Of a stretch of 31,152 bases of DNA, positions 11,694 through 19,076 are shown piece after piece (within the stretch, counting starts at the first letter, position 1; each line of letters opens with the position of its first letter). Under the pieces are notes generated by a model. That model had not been told where the DNA came from. It saw nothing but the letters and a program-made list of their open reading frames with translations, and did not search any database. Origin of the DNA: a virus; IMG/VR virus record IMGVR_UViG_3300044695_003472, positions 1 through 31,152 of that record; one strand, written 5' to 3'. The position numbers and the translations under genes were made by a program.

Positions 11694-12049
11694 TCCTCCA
11701 CCGCCCGGTACACCTTGACGGTCACCGCCTTGTAGTCCACGCCGTCGAATTGGACGAGCGCAATCAGCCGGCCCCAAGCGTCACGAATGAGATCGGCGAA
11801 TTTCTGCACGCCATCGACTGTCACGCGCACGGCGTCGCCTTCGCGGATATGAACGAGGACCTGCGTCACCTTGCCCACCGGCCACGGGAAGTCCGGCGCC
11901 TGCGCGCGGAGCCGGTCGAAGTCGATGCAGGACACCTGGACGAGATCGACGTTCGGCGTGGGGTTGCGGTCGTCCTTGCCGCAGATCGACTCGCCCCGCA
12001 GCGCCACGACAGCCAGCAGAATAGCCGGGATCAGCTTTGCGGAGATCAC
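11690..12049 (-). CDS. Exported protein with one cysteine pair, 119 aa
   Basis: The GTG at 12049 overlaps the upstream stop as GTGA; longer frames would read through the upstream gene. Residues 1-20 form a signal peptide (ISAKLIPAILLAVVALRG). The mature part carries two cysteines about 20 residues apart (SICGKDD and VQVSCIDFD), then a beta-rich domain (VTQVLVHIREGDAVRVTV) with a C-terminal ALVQFDGVDYKAVTVKVY. Export plus a single Cys pair suggests a periplasmic protein with a disulfide. Function unknown; superinfection exclusion or envelope modification are possibilities. Confidence 0.6.
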   Translation of the reverse strand: MISAKLIPAILLAVVALRGESICGKDDRNPTPNVDLVQVSCIDFDRLRAQAPDFPWPVGKVTQVLVHIREGDAVRVTVDGVQKFADLIRDAWGRLIALVQFDGVDYKAVTVKVYRAVEE

Positions 12050-12306
12050 TTTTTCGACTCCGGTTTCGGCGGTTCCGGCAGCGTCAGAAACGTGCCGTCC
12101 TGTTGCAACCGGCAGCGATCCTTGGGGATGCTGCGGTCGGCGCAAGCCTCGGTGAGGATGACGTCGATTTGCTTGTTGAGTTCGGCGACTTTGGCGGAAA
12201 GCTCCGACAGCGCCATACGTTCGGCGGTCTTCAGGGGGGCGGGGGGTTTCGGCGCTTCGGCCGCCCCGGCCATGCCCATGGCCAGGAGTGCGAGTAGGGT
12301 ACGCAT
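12046..12306 (-). CDS. Exported coiled-coil protein, possibly spanin-like
   Basis: 86 residues from ATG 12306; a longer frame upstream crosses a hairpin. The signal peptide MRTLLALLAMGMAGAAEA is followed by a proline-rich stretch, a coiled coil (MALSELSAKVAELNKQIDVI), a cysteine pair (EACADRSIPKDRC) and a proline/lysine tail. Size and layout recall small periplasmic spanin or Rz1-type proteins, but no lipobox is present. There is no SD; TATTCT lies 6 bases before the start, suggesting a weak promoter and a leaderless start. First gene of the eight-gene cluster. Confidence 0.6.
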   Translation of the reverse strand: MRTLLALLAMGMAGAAEAPKPPAPLKTAERMALSELSAKVAELNKQIDVILTEACADRSIPKDRCRLQQDGTFLTLPEPPKPESKK

Positions 12307-12329
12307 AAATTGAGAATACCAAGGAGTCT

Positions 12330-12348
12330 GGCGGCGCATAACGCCGCC
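12330..12348. terminator. Hairpin in the 12307-12452 gap
   Basis: A perfect 7-bp stem (ggcggcg / cgccgcc) with a 5-nt loop, without a T-run on either strand. A second, weaker hairpin (gggtgt / acaccc, 12383-12400) lies nearby. The gap separates the spike gene and the plus-strand moron from the accessory cluster, so one or both may attenuate leftward transcription. Confidence 0.35.
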
Positions 12349-12440
12349 GTTACTGTTTCCGCGCGTGGCGGATCAGATAGCAGGGTGTTTTCGCACACCC
12401 CGCGAAGCACCCGCGCGGGAGAGGGCACGCGGGGAGGGCG

Positions 12441-12446
12441 TAGAAT
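12441..12446 (+). promoter_or_regulatory. -10-like box of the lone plus-strand gene
   Basis: TAGAAT matches the sigma70 -10 at 5 of 6 positions and is followed by TAAAGC and the ATG at 12453, the same 6-base spacing and nearly the same discriminator as the moron promoters. No good -35 is seen 16-18 bases upstream. Confidence 0.5.
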
Positions 12447-12452
12447 TAAAGC

Positions 12453-12590
12453 ATGACCGTCAAGGAACTCATCGAAAGATTACAGGCGATGCCGCCCGAT
12501 GCCCCGGTGTTTGTCGCGCAAGGTGAATACCCTGACGAGGAAGCTGTTGAAATAGTGTTACTCGGCGGTGAGACAGTGGCGATCTATTAG
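12453..12590 (+). CDS. Small plus-strand moron, 45 aa
   Basis: ATG 12453 to TAG 12590, without an SD and 6 bases after a -10-like TAGAAT, so probably leaderless. The sequence (MTVKELIERLQAMPPDAPV, then FVAQGEYPDEEAVEIVLL) belongs to a recurrent type of small phage and bacterial protein, TV(K/R)ELIE-L-x-PxD-PV, whose function is unknown. It is convergent with the spike gene and their stop codons overlap by 4 bases. Confidence 0.65.
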   Translation: MTVKELIERLQAMPPDAPVFVAQGEYPDEEAVEIVLLGGETVAIY

Positions 12591-15500
12591 CAGGTGCCGC
12601 CGGTCAGGATGCCGCCGCTGAAGATCAGCGTGCAGGTGCCGGTACCGGCGGAGTCGCGCACGGTCTTTGTCGACGTGATGCCCGCGGAACCGGACGGGGT
12701 GGTGATGGTCCCGGAGATGTTGACGTTCGTGGTAGCAACGGTGGACCAGCGGAAGGATGTATTCCCAAGCGCGTAAAAGTTGTTGGTCGTTGGGACGAGC
12801 GTGCCGGATAGCGATGTGCCGGAACTCAATGCGATATCCCCGTCAATATCGACATGAAAGGTCGAGACCTTGCCCCACCGGTACGTGTTGGACCCGCTTA
12901 CGTATGCGCCAGTCGTAGTGGGGAGCACGTCGCCAGTGATGCTGCCTCCCAGGGTCACAGTGCCAGACGCATTCAGATCGATGGCGTAGATCGTGCTGGG
13001 GCGAAAGCTGGGATGGCCGAAGGTGTAGGCGTTATTTGAATCTGGAACGAGATTACCGCCGGCTGATATATCCCAGCGGACGACGTTGTTAGTCTTGAAA
13101 TACACGGGGAAGTTGTCGGAAGTCCCAAGTATCGCGGCCGTTCCGAATGAATTTCCGGATTGAACGTAGCAGGTTGGGCACGCGGCCGCAGCTTGCCATG
13201 AACCAGCGCCGCCCGTGGATGTCGCGGTCCAGACATAGCCTACGGTCGTGGTATCGGTAAGGATGAAGCCAGAGGCAGAGAAGTAGCCAGCCCCATACGA
13301 ATAGCCAGAGTCGCCGATTGAGCCAGTTCCGCCGAATAGCGGCTTCATTGTGCCCGCCATCGTCCCGCTGTTGAAGCTGAACGTAGCCGAGCCAGTGGCG
13401 GCGATGCTTCCGAGGATCGTCACCGCTTGATTCTTGATCGTGATAGCGTCCTGATACGTTCCCGAGCCAGTTGCTGTTTGGATGGCAAATTTCTCATCTG
13501 TGAATGCTGCCGACTCGTACCCAGAGCACACCCGCGCGGCTCCATAGATAGTGCTGGTGACGGTATCGGTAGAGGCAAGCACAAGGCACGCCGGATCATA
13601 AAACCCGCTGTTGTTGGTCTGCGATAAGGTGAGCTGGTTCTGGACGCTAGCGATAGCCACCGTTTGCGGATTGACGAAGGTCTGATTGATGTTGAGCCCG
13701 GCGAGCGTATGATCTCCGTCCTGCACTGTGAGCACGCGCGTCGTTCCGGTAGTCAGCCCGTCCACCTCAAACCGCACGATCTTGCTGGCGTCACTGGAGC
13801 CCTTTGCGATGCCGGTAGTATCGACGACAGGCAGCGATGAGCCGCCGCTGGCGGCCTGCCAGGAGCCGGCCCCGCCCGTACTCGTGGCCGTCCAGACGTG
13901 CCCAACCGTGGCCGCCCCCGTGTTGATCGTAAGCCCAACGGTGGAAAGTGTTCCGCTATAGTCACCATCGACACTGTAGACATTCGACCAGCGCTTTGAG
14001 GAGTCGCCAAATTGCGCTCCGCCGTTTACTTTAGGCTCAATAATCGATGTGGCGGTTATGGAACCGACGAACAACTCGTTCCACTCATTGCCAGTTGCGC
14101 CTATATCGCGCGTGCCAGATGGGACCACGTTTCCGGCTATTGTCACTTGTCCGCTGGAATTGATTTGCAGGTAGGAGACGTTGTTGGTTTCGAGGGATAG
14201 CGTTTGCGCGTCATTCGTGCCAATCGTCAGCATCGCTCCGGTGGTGTTTCCACCGTTGACGATACAAGTCGAACACGGCGCGGGGGCGGCCCATGAAGCA
14301 TTTCCGCTTGCGTCTGAAGTCAGGATGTAGTTATTTGTTGCCCCCGTGCGAATGGTAATGGTGTTGGTGTCTAAAATACTTCCAAACACGTACGACCAGC
14401 GGTTTGACAGGTTCCCAATGGTTGGAAGTGTTCCGTCGTCCACAGCGTCACCGCCCGCAATGGTGCGGCCAGCTGGCAGCCAGTTGGCGTATACAAACGT
14501 GTCATTCGAAGGCAACGACGATAGCGCCCGATAGCCGCGAATCCAACGAGAGCCAGAGTTATCAAGGATGTTAATGGACGATGTGCCAGTGGTGGCGTTG
14601 GCCGATAGATACCAAAAGCCAGTAGCGCCGCCTGTGTCGGCAAGTTGCAGCTTTCGCGTCTGCATGTAATCGCCGGTACCGCCAGCCAGCGCCGTGTCCA
14701 CGATTTTGCTATACACCCCACGCACGCGAAGAGGCGTTGTTAGGTCGCCAATGTTGTAGGTGTCCGTAGCCATCGGCACATACATGCCCGCCGCCGTCCA
14801 CTGCCACCGCGCCGCGGAGTCGGTGTAGATCGTGACAGGATGCAACGAGAACGCCCCCAGCCCAACGCCGCTGGATAGACCGGCCCCTAAGCGCCCCGTG
14901 ATGGTGCCGGAAAGGGAGTACAAGGAACCGTAGGAAATGAAATTTTTGTCTTTATCGAACGACGCGGCAATCGTCTGCCCGCTGTTGTTTTTAGATATCA
15001 ACACATCGAAGCGCGGATAACGGTTGGCCGCGGTCGAATCCTCCCAGAGCACCTGCCAGCCGCCGGCAATAATGCCGGTTCCAGCGTCATCCTCCAGTGT
15101 CACGGCTTGCTGCACGCCGAAGCCGGTTGCGGTGGTGCCGGTCGAATGGCGCTCAATTGATCCCACCGACGCGGTGTTATTGGTGCCAGAATCTTTGAGG
15201 TACGTGCTGGACTGCACCCCGTCGCGGATCGTGCCCGACGTGCTAACACGCGTGGACGGAGCGCCTACTACCGCCGCCATGGTGGCCGTTGTGCCGCTTC
15301 CCCCGTTGAATCCCGTCGTGCAGGCCGTGCCGAGATCAACGCCCACGAACGTGATGTTCGTTCCCGCCGCCGCGTCTACAGCCGTGCCGCTGGTCGCGCA
15401 GGTAATCTCTCCCCCGTTGATCGCCACGCGGTCAGTGGATGCCCCGCTGATGGAGACGGCGGTGGAATAGTTGCGAATTTTGTTGCTGGTGACATTGGCG

Positions 15501-17209
15501 CCAATGGCGTTTGCCAGCTTGACTCCCTGTGTGCCCGCTTCGCCCGCGCCGTAAAACTCGTTATCACTGATTTGCGCTCCCGTGCTAGAGCCGTCCAGGT
15601 CGAGGTGTAGGCTGTATTTATGCGCTCGAAACGTGTTGCCTGAAATCTTGATATCCGGGCCCGCGTGGTCTGCGTAGATGCCCGTGTGGTCGTAGGTGAC
15701 GCCCGACAGGTTCGCCATCCGATTGTCGAGTATGTCGAACTGGGCAAAGCGCGGCCCGGTCAGCTTGATGGCGGTGTATGCTTCGGCGTTGAAAAAGTTG
15801 CTAAATGAATTGTTGTGGATCTGCGCGCCAGCAAATGGCACCTTGCTATCGAACCAAACGCCCGTGCGGTTCTGATTGTCGAAATTGTTCCCGTAGAAGT
15901 GGAATTGACCGGTCGATTGTCCCACCTTTGCGCCGGTCAGCGTGCCAAGGTTATCGGCAAGGGTGACATGGGTTGCGTCGGTATACGCTGCAATTGTCGT
16001 GAGATTGCCGTCCACGTAGACAGCCAATCCGACTTGTATCGGCCAGAAGCGGCCCGTGGTGGCGGTGGCGGCTGTGCCGGATACATTAACAGTGGCAAAA
16101 GCCAGATCGGCATAGAAGCTGTCCCGGCAACCAAGAAAGTAATTATTGGCAAATGTTGCCGCGCCTGGCGAGTGAAAAAACACGCCTTTAGAGTCGGTAT
16201 CTGACGTGCAGACGAAGTTGTTTTCAAGCGCCGTCAATCCGCCTTGATCGGAGTTGATTTCGTTGGCCACCTCAAACCCAACGCGCGTAGAGTAGAACCG
16301 ATTGCCGATCACATACAATTCCGTCGCGGTCCGGTGGTTGATGCCTACCGCGTGATTTTGCAAGAAATTGTCAATAAAGCGGTCGGACCCACCGTTACTT
16401 ACCAGCGCTTGCGCATAGATTCCCGTGGTGGTGGTGTCACCCACAATCGACATCCGTATCACGTCGAGCGTGTTGTTCGAGTTTTTGCAGATGCCTTGCT
16501 GGTTTGGCGTGGTTAGGTAGATTGCCGATCCGGTTCCCTGCCCCAAGAACGTCACGTTTTTGCCGTTAGTGCAGGCGCGCGTCTTCCACGACGGGTTACC
16601 GATGGGATACGAGAGCGTCACCGAGCTAGACGCCGCGTTGATTGCTTCCTGTGCACCGACGCTGCCGCTGGCAATGGTCGTGGTGCCCGTGTGGCTGTTG
16701 GCCGTCGTGACTTCGATAGTGCAAGACGTTTGCCCGGTGCCGTCACAGGTGCCAGTGCCGGTCGATGTCACCGCCTCAGACGAGCCCGGCGTGCCAACGA
16801 GCCAATACTGGCTTGCAGTATCGGTCGCGATGACGCCCAGCGGTCCAGGGGTCAGTGTAATGGTGCGGGTACCAGCCGCGCCCGGAGCGGTGATGGTTTG
16901 AGACCAATCGTAGTCGCCAGGATTGACGTTACCGCCAGCTCCGCACGTGCTCCAACCCCACTGGCCAGCGCCGTCGGTCGAGAGGCATTGGTTGGCGGTG
17001 CCGTCGGCGGTGGGAAGCGTCCAGACGGTATTTGCCGCCACGGATTGCGGCGCCTTGATGCCGACGTAGTTTGTCCCGTTCGTGCGCCGCTCCTGCATCC
17101 GCAGTTCGCCCGTAGCGCTTCCGGCGCTTTGGGTGATGGTAAGAGGCGTCTGTGACTGCCCGAACGCCGCCAGGGCGGCCAGGGCGCAAAGGATGATGGG
17201 TTTATTCAT
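12587..17209 (-). CDS. Giant tail spike / fibre with signal peptide and beta-helix
   Basis: 1540 residues from ATG 17209 (the frame is open further upstream, but this start overlaps the preceding stop by 8 bases and begins a signal peptide MNKPIILCALAALAAFG|Q). About residues 200-640 form a right-handed parallel beta-helix of the pectate-lyase type (repeated N-x-F and G-N-x-F turns such as ISGNTFRAHKY, ISDNEFYGAG), often depolymerase-like. The C-terminal half has at least eight copies of a ~40-residue repeat with an I/L-G-x-x-x-x-R-W-x-x-V core, typical of fibre shafts. It carries 18 cysteines after the signal peptide, mostly paired. It probably binds or degrades host surface glycan; enzymatic residues cannot be assigned. 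Confidence 0.75.
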   Translation of the reverse strand: MNKPIILCALAALAAFGQSQTPLTITQSAGSATGELRMQERRTNGTNYVGIKAPQSVAANTVWTLPTADGTANQCLSTDGAGQWGWSTCGAGGNVNPGDYDWSQTITAPGAAGTRTITLTPGPLGVIATDTASQYWLVGTPGSSEAVTSTGTGTCDGTGQTSCTIEVTTANSHTGTTTIASGSVGAQEAINAASSSVTLSYPIGNPSWKTRACTNGKNVTFLGQGTGSAIYLTTPNQQGICKNSNNTLDVIRMSIVGDTTTTGIYAQALVSNGGSDRFIDNFLQNHAVGINHRTATELYVIGNRFYSTRVGFEVANEINSDQGGLTALENNFVCTSDTDSKGVFFHSPGAATFANNYFLGCRDSFYADLAFATVNVSGTAATATTGRFWPIQVGLAVYVDGNLTTIAAYTDATHVTLADNLGTLTGAKVGQSTGQFHFYGNNFDNQNRTGVWFDSKVPFAGAQIHNNSFSNFFNAEAYTAIKLTGPRFAQFDILDNRMANLSGVTYDHTGIYADHAGPDIKISGNTFRAHKYSLHLDLDGSSTGAQISDNEFYGAGEAGTQGVKLANAIGANVTSNKIRNYSTAVSISGASTDRVAINGGEITCATSGTAVDAAAGTNITFVGVDLGTACTTGFNGGSGTTATMAAVVGAPSTRVSTSGTIRDGVQSSTYLKDSGTNNTASVGSIERHSTGTTATGFGVQQAVTLEDDAGTGIIAGGWQVLWEDSTAANRYPRFDVLISKNNSGQTIAASFDKDKNFISYGSLYSLSGTITGRLGAGLSSGVGLGAFSLHPVTIYTDSAARWQWTAAGMYVPMATDTYNIGDLTTPLRVRGVYSKIVDTALAGGTGDYMQTRKLQLADTGGATGFWYLSANATTGTSSINILDNSGSRWIRGYRALSSLPSNDTFVYANWLPAGRTIAGGDAVDDGTLPTIGNLSNRWSYVFGSILDTNTITIRTGATNNYILTSDASGNASWAAPAPCSTCIVNGGNTTGAMLTIGTNDAQTLSLETNNVSYLQINSSGQVTIAGNVVPSGTRDIGATGNEWNELFVGSITATSIIEPKVNGGAQFGDSSKRWSNVYSVDGDYSGTLSTVGLTINTGAATVGHVWTATSTGGAGSWQAASGGSSLPVVDTTGIAKGSSDASKIVRFEVDGLTTGTTRVLTVQDGDHTLAGLNINQTFVNPQTVAIASVQNQLTLSQTNNSGFYDPACLVLASTDTVTSTIYGAARVCSGYESAAFTDEKFAIQTATGSGTYQDAITIKNQAVTILGSIAATGSATFSFNSGTMAGTMKPLFGGTGSIGDSGYSYGAGYFSASGFILTDTTTVGYVWTATSTGGAGSWQAAAACPTCYVQSGNSFGTAAILGTSDNFPVYFKTNNVVRWDISAGGNLVPDSNNAYTFGHPSFRPSTIYAIDLNASGTVTLGGSITGDVLPTTTGAYVSGSNTYRWGKVSTFHVDIDGDIALSSGTSLSGTLVPTTNNFYALGNTSFRWSTVATTNVNISGTITTPSGSAGITSTKTVRDSAGTGTCTLIFSGGILTGGTC

Positions 17210-19073
17210 AGAGAACCGAATAGGGCGCGCATACCGCCCACCACTTGCCGTCGGCACGCCCGCGGAACTGGAAGCACGTCACCGAGCCATTTTTTCCAGG
17301 GAGCGTAGAGCCGAAATTTGTATTGAAATCGGAATCGAAGCTGATCGTGTACGGCCCAGCTCCCTGCGTCACGTAGACCGTCAGCAGGTCGGCCGCCGTG
17401 GGCGTATACGGGCTAGCGATGGTGGTATTGGCCGTCAGCGTAATTTCGATGGGCGTTGAACTGCCGCCAGTGCCGGTCGAGCCGCCGGCCACAAACGAGC
17501 CGGTGGCACCGCCGCCAGACGAGCCGCCCGCAATGGCCCTCCAGAACTCGACCGCGCCGCCCAGCCGGTTTGTGCTGATGGCTTTGACGGTGAACTGCAA
17601 CCACTGCCCATAGACATCGCGAAGGGAAACTTCGCGGATCAAATATGTGCCGCTGGAGACGTTGAAGTAGCTATTAGCGATGGTCTGAAGTTGCCCAGGC
17701 CGCAGCGTGTGGCACGTCGCCTCTACTTGCTGGTCGGTTTCGTAGGTGATCTCGACGGCGTTGTTCTTGCGCGCGGAAACCAGCGTCAGGGCTTCCACGC
17801 TGGCCTGTTGCTGCCCGATGCCTGGACGGTCAAACGGTAGCGCGTAGATGCCGCTATTGCCTTCGAGCGTGGCGGTGGCGGAGATGTCTGCGCTATCCTC
17901 TTCGGCAATCGTGTTTGCGCCGAACTTGCGGTATACCACGCGGAGCGTATCGGCCGCGGTGAGCACGGTTTCGTCGGCATCCTGCCGAATGTAGACCTTG
18001 CCGATTTCGTAGTAGTACGCCCGGTCGGAGTCGGTGAGCCACTGGGCGAACTCTTTGTCCTCGTCGTTCACCTGGATGCGCACAATTTGCCCGACAGGGT
18101 TGGCGAGGGACCATTTGACGGTGGAGCCGTCGCCCGTGAAGGATTCGTCCTCGTAGCCTATTTGCTCGATGTCCACGTTGACGAGCGCGGAGTTGCATTT
18201 GTCCTCGCGCGTCGTGCGCACGCGAATGTTTCGATAGTTGCCGCTGGTGTTGTTGATCGAAAACGGCGCCGTTGCATACGTGCGCGGCTTGAAAAATAGA
18301 TCGCGCTCCTCGTCAATCCACCACACGTAGTTTGAGGCGTCGGCCAGGGCGGCGATAGCTTCAGAGACGGACGTTCCGGCGTCAAAAATGACGGTATCCA
18401 CCACGGCGCCGCTGTCGATGTTGGCGGTGCCGATCGGCTCGGATGTGGCCGCGTCGGTGAGTAGAGCGGATACGATCAGCCCGGCCCGGTTGCTGATGAG
18501 AATTTGGTCAAGCGTGCCAGCGTCGGTGATGTTGACGGCGGCGCCACCGCTGGTGAGGGAGAGCTGCAGCGCCGCGCCGCTGGCCGATATCACGAAGTAT
18601 TCGACGGTGGCCGAGAGCCCGCCCGGTATCGCGCCATTGGCGTGGGCCTTGACGCGCACTTTGTCGCCGTTGCTGAGGCTATGCGCCACCGTGCAGGTCA
18701 GCGTGTCCGTGCCCGCGTTGGCGGTGTACTCAAAGTTTCGCTCATAAATCAGCGGGCGGCCGGTGCTGGTGTTGTAGCAGAAGCGGCGGTCAAGGTACTG
18801 TTCCCACGAAACGGCGCGGATGGCATAATAGCGCCCGGTCGGGTTGGCTTCCGTGATCGAAAATTCGTCTACTTCGTCCACTGAGCCAGCCCATAGTTTC
18901 GTCGCTCCCTCGAATAGTTCGAGGTCTTTGCCGACGACCGGGCGATAGCTGCCGTTTTCGCTGATAACCGTCACGCTTAACCCGGCGCGGGAGCCGAGCG
19001 AGTAGGACATATCTAGCGTGCCTTGTTTCGCGGAGACGGTGGTTCCGTCGATTTTTACGATGGGGGTTGGCAA
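17202..19073 (-). CDS. Tail-tip / baseplate-type structural protein, 623 aa
   Basis: The TTG at 19073 is the first possible start after an in-frame stop (the tape-measure stop is in the same frame), so coupling by reinitiation is likely; no SD is seen. The protein starts PTPIVKIDGTTVSAKQGTL, consists of beta-rich modules, including a middle region near SNRAGLIVSALLTDAATSE and a later YLIREVSLRDVYGQW strand, a Gly/Ser-rich linker and a small C-terminal beta domain (TISFDSDFNTNFG). Position after the tape measure and before the spike fits a distal tail or tail-associated hub protein. The family assignment rests mainly on synteny. Confidence 0.7.
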   Translation of the reverse strand: MPTPIVKIDGTTVSAKQGTLDMSYSLGSRAGLSVTVISENGSYRPVVGKDLELFEGATKLWAGSVDEVDEFSITEANPTGRYYAIRAVSWEQYLDRRFCYNTSTGRPLIYERNFEYTANAGTDTLTCTVAHSLSNGDKVRVKAHANGAIPGGLSATVEYFVISASGAALQLSLTSGGAAVNITDAGTLDQILISNRAGLIVSALLTDAATSEPIGTANIDSGAVVDTVIFDAGTSVSEAIAALADASNYVWWIDEERDLFFKPRTYATAPFSINNTSGNYRNIRVRTTREDKCNSALVNVDIEQIGYEDESFTGDGSTVKWSLANPVGQIVRIQVNDEDKEFAQWLTDSDRAYYYEIGKVYIRQDADETVLTAADTLRVVYRKFGANTIAEEDSADISATATLEGNSGIYALPFDRPGIGQQQASVEALTLVSARKNNAVEITYETDQQVEATCHTLRPGQLQTIANSYFNVSSGTYLIREVSLRDVYGQWLQFTVKAISTNRLGGAVEFWRAIAGGSSGGGATGSFVAGGSTGTGGSSTPIEITLTANTTIASPYTPTAADLLTVYVTQGAGPYTISFDSDFNTNFGSTLPGKNGSVTCFQFRGRADGKWWAVCAPYSVLYE

Positions 19074-19076
19074 GGT

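Noticed and set aside
11603-12313. Plus-strand 236-codon open frame opposite the accessory cluster
   Set aside because: It covers three coupled minus-strand genes with start-stop overlaps and signal peptides; the plus frame is Arg/His-rich and unlikely.
12383-12419. Second hairpin and a cccgcgcggg palindrome in the 12307-12452 gap
   Set aside because: Short, GC-driven and without T-runs; not strong enough for a separate terminator or operator call.
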